Under the pieces are notes generated by a model, which was not told the origin of the DNA, did no database searches, and saw nothing but the letters and a program-made list of their open reading frames with translations. A stretch of DNA of 18,337 nt from an uncultured Ruminococcus sp. Lineage in GTDB: Bacteria; Bacillota; Clostridia; Oscillospirales; Ruminococcaceae. The translations under genes and the position numbers were made by a program. Below, one piece after another: positions 15,754 to 18,337 of the stretch. Location: the NCBI GenBank assembly GCA_910579835.1, contig CAJTWQ010000039.1:1-18337 (forward strand). Direction: 5' to 3'. The first letter of the stretch is position 1. Every line of letters begins with the position of its first letter.

Positions 15754-15782
15754 ATTATATATCATTTGCTGAAATTTGTCAA
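15754..15782 (-). promoter_or_regulatory. Consensus sigma-A promoter of metK unit
   Basis: On the minus strand TTGACA (15782-15777) and TATAAT (15759-15754) are separated by exactly 17 nt, a perfect sigma-A consensus. Predicted initiation about 7 nt downstream would place the RNA start just before the first P1 strand of the riboswitch. The promoter begins only about 30 nt beyond the stop of the upstream dockerin gene. Confidence 0.9.
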
Positions 15783-15811
15783 TAGCCGATGAAAAAAATA
15801 TAGAAACGACT

Positions 15812-17152
15812 CTAAATCAGTTTTAGAAGAATTTTTCTAAGGTACACTACGTCAAATGCATCAGTTATTCCGTCATTATCCACATCGCATGAATACTGAG
15901 GCTTGTGAATTGCAAGAACGGTTTTTGTGCAGTATACAAGATCGGCGCTGTTTACCTTTCCGTCATGATTTACATCGCCCCTTTCAAATGCGGGTTTAGC
16001 AGAGGTTGTTGATGATGTAGTTGAGGAAGTCGATGTTGTGGTAGTGGTCTGTGATGATGTAGTAGTAGTAGTAGTTGTTGTTGTTGTTGAACCTGATTTT
16101 TGTGGATTATATTCAATATCTGAAAGTTCGGGATAAACAAAGGTTGTAACTCCAAATTCGCTGCAGGGTGTATGAGAAATCGAAAATGTATCAGAACCTT
16201 TAAGGAAATACTGATATTTAAGCTCACGGCCGCCGTCTCCGTCAAGATCATCCCAAGTAACGTCAACAGCGTACCATTTTCCGTCCTCCATCTGTACATA
16301 ATTCCACATATGCGCCTCGTCGTCTGTATCGCTGAAATTTCCTACAATAAGCACACAAGGGATTTTAAGGTAGTCACACATTATTTTGAAGCCTTTAGAA
16401 TACGCTTCACAGACCGCTCCGGGTTCAACAATGGCGCCTACTGCTGAACTTGTAAATGGAGAGTCAGTATCGTAGAACGTATAGGTACAGATATAATCAT
16501 GTATACATTTCAGTTGTTCATAGCGTGTTTCGCCGGTTATGGGAAAGTTTATCACAGCGGCGTTAAGCTTTTCCTTGTAGTTCAATACCCCTTCCATAGA
16601 TTCATAGCTATCATAATATTGAGGGGTAAAGGTAATTTCATTCATAGTGATCGTAAAATTACCTTTGCGAGGATTATACGCAATATCGTAATTTCTTGTA
16701 TTAACACTCATTTGATTTAAATCTATCCAGAATAATTCCGGAATATCAAAGAGAGCACAGTCTATACCTGGACGGCAGGTAGAAAAAAGAGCTGTTCTGT
16801 ATGCAAGAATATCCTCGTCTGTCATTAATTCCGGATCGGGAGTAGAAACTGTAAATTTTACAGGTTCGGCTAACTCAACAGTAATTGTTTCTGTTGATGG
16901 ATTTATAAGTTTCAGCATTTCAAGATATACCAGAACATTATTTTTATCCAGCAATTCACCGTAATTATAGGACTCGTCGGTATAGTTTCCGTAAAAATTT
17001 ATCGAATCAAAATAAATTTCGTCAAGCTCTTGATTATGGTCATAAATTTTTTGTTCTGCATAGTATGAATTATCTTCGGCACAGCACATGGACGATAAAA
17101 CTGATGTACCAAGTATGACGGCAGAAATAATGGCTGATAATAATTTCTTCAT
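15812..17152 (-). CDS. Secreted transglutaminase-like protein with Thr-rich linker and dockerin
   Basis: A 446-residue exported protein. The signal peptide is MKKLLSAIISAVILGTSVLS with likely cleavage after A25. A transglutaminase-like domain (about 200-335) has a Cys-His-Asp triad candidate: C248 in GAVCEAYSKGFK, H281 in AHMWNYV and D297 in WYAVDVTWDD. Such domains often act as proteases or peptide cross-linkers. A Thr/Ser linker (354-386) leads to a C-terminal type I dockerin (391-446) with two full Ca-binding loops, DVNHDGKVNSAD and DVDNDGITDAFD. The dockerin should bind a cohesin, placing the enzyme in a cellulosome or on the cell surface. GGAG lies 6 nt before the ATG and a consensus promoter precedes it. 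No glycosidase or carbohydrate-binding module is visible. The natural substrate is unknown. Confidence 0.9.
   Translation of the reverse strand: MKKLLSAIISAVILGTSVLSSMCCAEDNSYYAEQKIYDHNQELDEIYFDSINFYGNYTDESYNYGELLDKNNVLVYLEMLKLINPSTETITVELAEPVKFTVSTPDPELMTDEDILAYRTALFSTCRPGIDCALFDIPELFWIDLNQMSVNTRNYDIAYNPRKGNFTITMNEITFTPQYYDSYESMEGVLNYKEKLNAAVINFPITGETRYEQLKCIHDYICTYTFYDTDSPFTSSAVGAIVEPGAVCEAYSKGFKIMCDYLKIPCVLIVGNFSDTDDEAHMWNYVQMEDGKWYAVDVTWDDLDGDGGRELKYQYFLKGSDTFSISHTPCSEFGVTTFVYPELSDIEYNPQKSGSTTTTTTTTTTSSQTTTTTSTSSTTSSTTSAKPAFERGDVNHDGKVNSADLVYCTKTVLAIHKPQYSCDVDNDGITDAFDVVYLRKILLKLI
15995..16093 (-). repeat. Triplet-repeat tract encoding the Thr-rich linker
   Basis: The linker of the dockerin protein is written largely in ACA/ACT codons. 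It includes an uninterrupted run of ten Thr codons (16058-16087) made of five ACA then five ACT, giving plus-strand GTT and GTA triplet runs. Changes in copy number would stay in frame and only alter linker length. Confidence 0.8.
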
Positions 17153-17205
17153 AAAAAACTCCTTTATTTCTAATTACCTTTAATTCTTTTTTATACTTTA
17201 ATTAT

Positions 17206-17234
17206 ATTATACATAAGAACAAGTTTATTGTCAA
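17206..17234 (-). promoter_or_regulatory. Consensus sigma-A promoter of the dockerin-transglutaminase gene
   Basis: On the minus strand TTGACA (17234-17229) and TATAAT (17211-17206) are spaced by 17 nt, again a perfect consensus. The predicted start leaves a leader of roughly 45-50 nt before the ATG at 17152. A strong constitutive core promoter is expected unless an operator acts on it. Confidence 0.85.
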
Positions 17235-17262
17235 TAACTTTTTGTAATTTTTACAGGAAAAT

Positions 17263-17278
17263 ATATTTCTAGAAATAT
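17263..17278. repeat. 16-nt perfect palindrome in the divergent intergenic region
   Basis: ATATTTCTAGAAATAT is a perfect palindrome centred on CTAG. It lies about 30 nt upstream of the minus-strand -35 box and about 77 nt upstream of the plus-strand -35 box, a place fitting a dimeric regulator. The region is very AT-rich, so chance is possible. The rest of 17153-17441 holds the two promoters and no ORF. Confidence 0.4.
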
Positions 17279-17355
17279 TTTATACAATTATGCAATATGT
17301 GTTGAAAATAACAAAAAAAAGTGTTTTGAATAAATAATATTTGTTATATTGTCAC

Positions 17356-17384
17356 TTGAAAAAAAATATGTATTATGGTATAAT
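17356..17384 (+). promoter_or_regulatory. Sigma-A-type promoter of the aminotransferase gene
   Basis: TTGAAA (17356-17361) and TATAAT (17379-17384) are separated by 17 nt, with a run of A in the spacer. Initiation is expected near 17391, leaving a leader of about 50 nt that contains the AAAGGTGAT ribosome site. Confidence 0.8.
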
Positions 17385-17441
17385 TAAGTTTGATATAAAT
17401 CACAGATTTGATAATTCGATTTGAAAGGTGATGTTCCGTAA

Positions 17442-18337
17442 ATGGATTTATCTCAGATGAATAAGGAGCAGTTGGTCTGCTTTAAAAATGAAACCCAGGC
17501 TCTTTACAATGCATTTAAATCACAGAAGCTTTGTTTAAATATGGCAAGAGGAAACCCTTGCAAGGAGCAGCTTGAGTTGAGCGTGGATATGCTCAGTATA
17601 TTTAATGACGGCGATTTTGTCAGTGAAAACGGCATTGACGTTAGAAATTACGGTATGTTAGACGGTATTCCTGAGGCAAAAGAGCTTTTTTCAGATATGA
17701 TCGGCGTTGATGAAGATGAAGTTATAATTTTTGGAAATTCGAGCCTTAACGCTATGTTCTGGGCTGTTCAGACTGCATATAATAAGGGGATTCTCGGTTC
17801 GGAACCATGGTCAAAATGCGATAATGTCAAGTTCCTGTGTCCTGTTCCGGGATATGACAGACATTTTGCCATCACCGAGAGTTTTGGCGTCGAGATGATC
17901 AACATTCCGATGGATGAGAACGGACCGGATATGGATCTGGTTGAAAAGTACGTCAACAATGATGCGGCTGTCAAGGGCATCTGGAATGTTCCGAAATACA
18001 CCAATCCCGCGGGTGTCGTGTACTCTGACGAGGTTGTCAGGAGATTTGCGAACTTAAAGCCGGCGGCGCCTGATTTCAGGATCTACTGGGACAACGCGTA
18101 CGCGTTCCATCACGTCTATGTGGACAACAAGGCGGAGATGCTCAACATTGTGACGGAGTGTGAGAAAGCGGGAAATCCCGATATGTATTACCAGGTCTGC
18201 TCGACATCGAAGGTTACATTCCCGGGCGCGGGCGTGGCAGCGCTGATCACCTCGCCGGCAAATCTTGCCGAGGTGAAAAAGACGGTGAGCCTGCAGACGA
18301 TCGGGTTTGACAAGATCAACCAGATGCGCCATGTGAT
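17442..18337 (+). CDS. PLP-dependent aminotransferase (class I fold, MocR-aminotransferase type), 3' end missing
   Basis: Open from ATG 17442 to the window edge (298 codons) without a stop; full-length relatives are about 420-430 residues. It is a fold-type I PLP enzyme resembling the family labelled alanine-glyoxylate/aspartate aminotransferase-like. Visible: LNMARGNPCKEQLELS (substrate arm), RNYGMLDGIPEAKELF (68-83), GNSSLNAMF, CPVPGYDRHF, PKYTNPAG (184-191), D217 and Y220 in YWDNAY, and PLP lysine K257 in STSKVTFPGAGVA. AAAGGTGAT lies 9 nt before the ATG. Composition is odd: by hand count bases 17461-17760 are about 39% GC while 18001-18300 are about 56%, with third-position GC rising from about 44% to about 73%. 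This suggests a mosaic gene or a chimeric assembly. The exact amino donor is unknown. Confidence 0.88.
   Translation, partial: MDLSQMNKEQLVCFKNETQALYNAFKSQKLCLNMARGNPCKEQLELSVDMLSIFNDGDFVSENGIDVRNYGMLDGIPEAKELFSDMIGVDEDEVIIFGNSSLNAMFWAVQTAYNKGILGSEPWSKCDNVKFLCPVPGYDRHFAITESFGVEMINIPMDENGPDMDLVEKYVNNDAAVKGIWNVPKYTNPAGVVYSDEVVRRFANLKPAAPDFRIYWDNAYAFHHVYVDNKAEMLNIVTECEKAGNPDMYYQVCSTSKVTFPGAGVAALITSPANLAEVKKTVSLQTIGFDKINQMRHV

Noticed and set aside
15803..15830. Possible terminator for the dockerin gene (CTCTAAA / TTTAGAA stem near its stop, T run further on)
   Set aside because: The stem is short, A/T-rich and overlaps the stop codon, and the T run lies more than 10 nt away; too weak to list as a terminator.
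15970..16299. Minus-strand frame with Gln/Leu/His-rich repeats
   Set aside because: It is an alternative frame of the Thr-codon triplet tract in the dockerin gene; the repeats come from the DNA triplets, not from a separate protein.
17075..17090. Lipobox-like SSMCC at the signal peptide end of the dockerin protein
   Set aside because: Met directly before Cys does not fit the usual lipobox, and a signal peptidase I site after the following Ala fits better; a dockerin protein is expected to be released.
17768..18332. Minus-strand open frames near the window end
   Set aside because: They are antisense to the aminotransferase, which has intact PLP-enzyme motifs; the GC-rich 3' part simply lacks minus-strand stops.
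1..18337. CRISPR array, insertion sequence, prophage, toxin-antitoxin or tRNA genes
   Set aside because: No regularly spaced direct repeats, transposase or integrase motifs, terminal inverted repeats or cloverleaf-like sequences were seen on either strand.

Overview
The window looks like chromosomal DNA of a low-GC, Gram-positive anaerobe of the Ruminococcus type (Clostridia, Oscillospiraceae). Four things point that way: the gene order nusB-xseA-xseB-ispA-dxs-tlyA-nadK-argR-recN is typical of Clostridia; a SAM-I (S-box) riboswitch precedes metK; the promoters and ribosome sites are near consensus sigma-A/GGAGG; and a secreted protein ends in a Thr-rich linker and a type I dockerin, as in cellulosome-bearing ruminococci. 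The genus is an inference from features, since no database search was possible.

Bases 1-12305 hold one long plus-strand gene run with very small gaps or overlaps: nusB (5' end cut off), a TsaD/Kae1-like paralogue, xseA, xseB, ispA, dxs, tlyA, nadK, argR, recN, a histidine phosphatase, a GH42 beta-galactosidase and dtd, closed by a hairpin terminator. The work done is RNA and DNA maintenance (NusB, exonuclease VII, RecN, TlyA, Dtd), isoprenoid precursor and prenyl diphosphate synthesis (Dxs, IspA), NADP supply (NadK) and arginine control (ArgR). The GH42 enzyme is the functional outsider. The only sizeable internal gap (69 nt before dxs) carries an imperfect hairpin whose loop contains an AUG directly followed by UAA.

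A class B penicillin-binding protein (12329-13921, plus) follows and converges on a minus-strand unit across a shared hairpin terminator. The minus-strand unit is metK plus two unrecognised genes, a 27-codon ORF and a 108-codon ORF joined by a TAATG overlap. It is transcribed from a perfect-consensus promoter (TTGACA-17-TATAAT) through a SAM-I riboswitch and its terminator.

Upstream on the minus strand is a secreted transglutaminase-like protein with a dockerin (15812-17152). It also has a perfect-consensus promoter, in a 289-nt divergent intergenic region that holds a 16-nt palindrome and a plus-strand promoter. The plus-strand promoter drives a PLP-dependent aminotransferase that is still open at the window end. 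Composition changes sharply inside this last gene (about 39% to 56% GC), suggesting a mosaic gene or an assembly join.

I see no CRISPR array, insertion sequence, phage gene, rRNA or tRNA. Most of the window is ordinary core genome. The best leads are the aminotransferase mosaic, the metK-linked small-gene pair, the dockerin-transglutaminase, the TsaD paralogue and the dxs leader.
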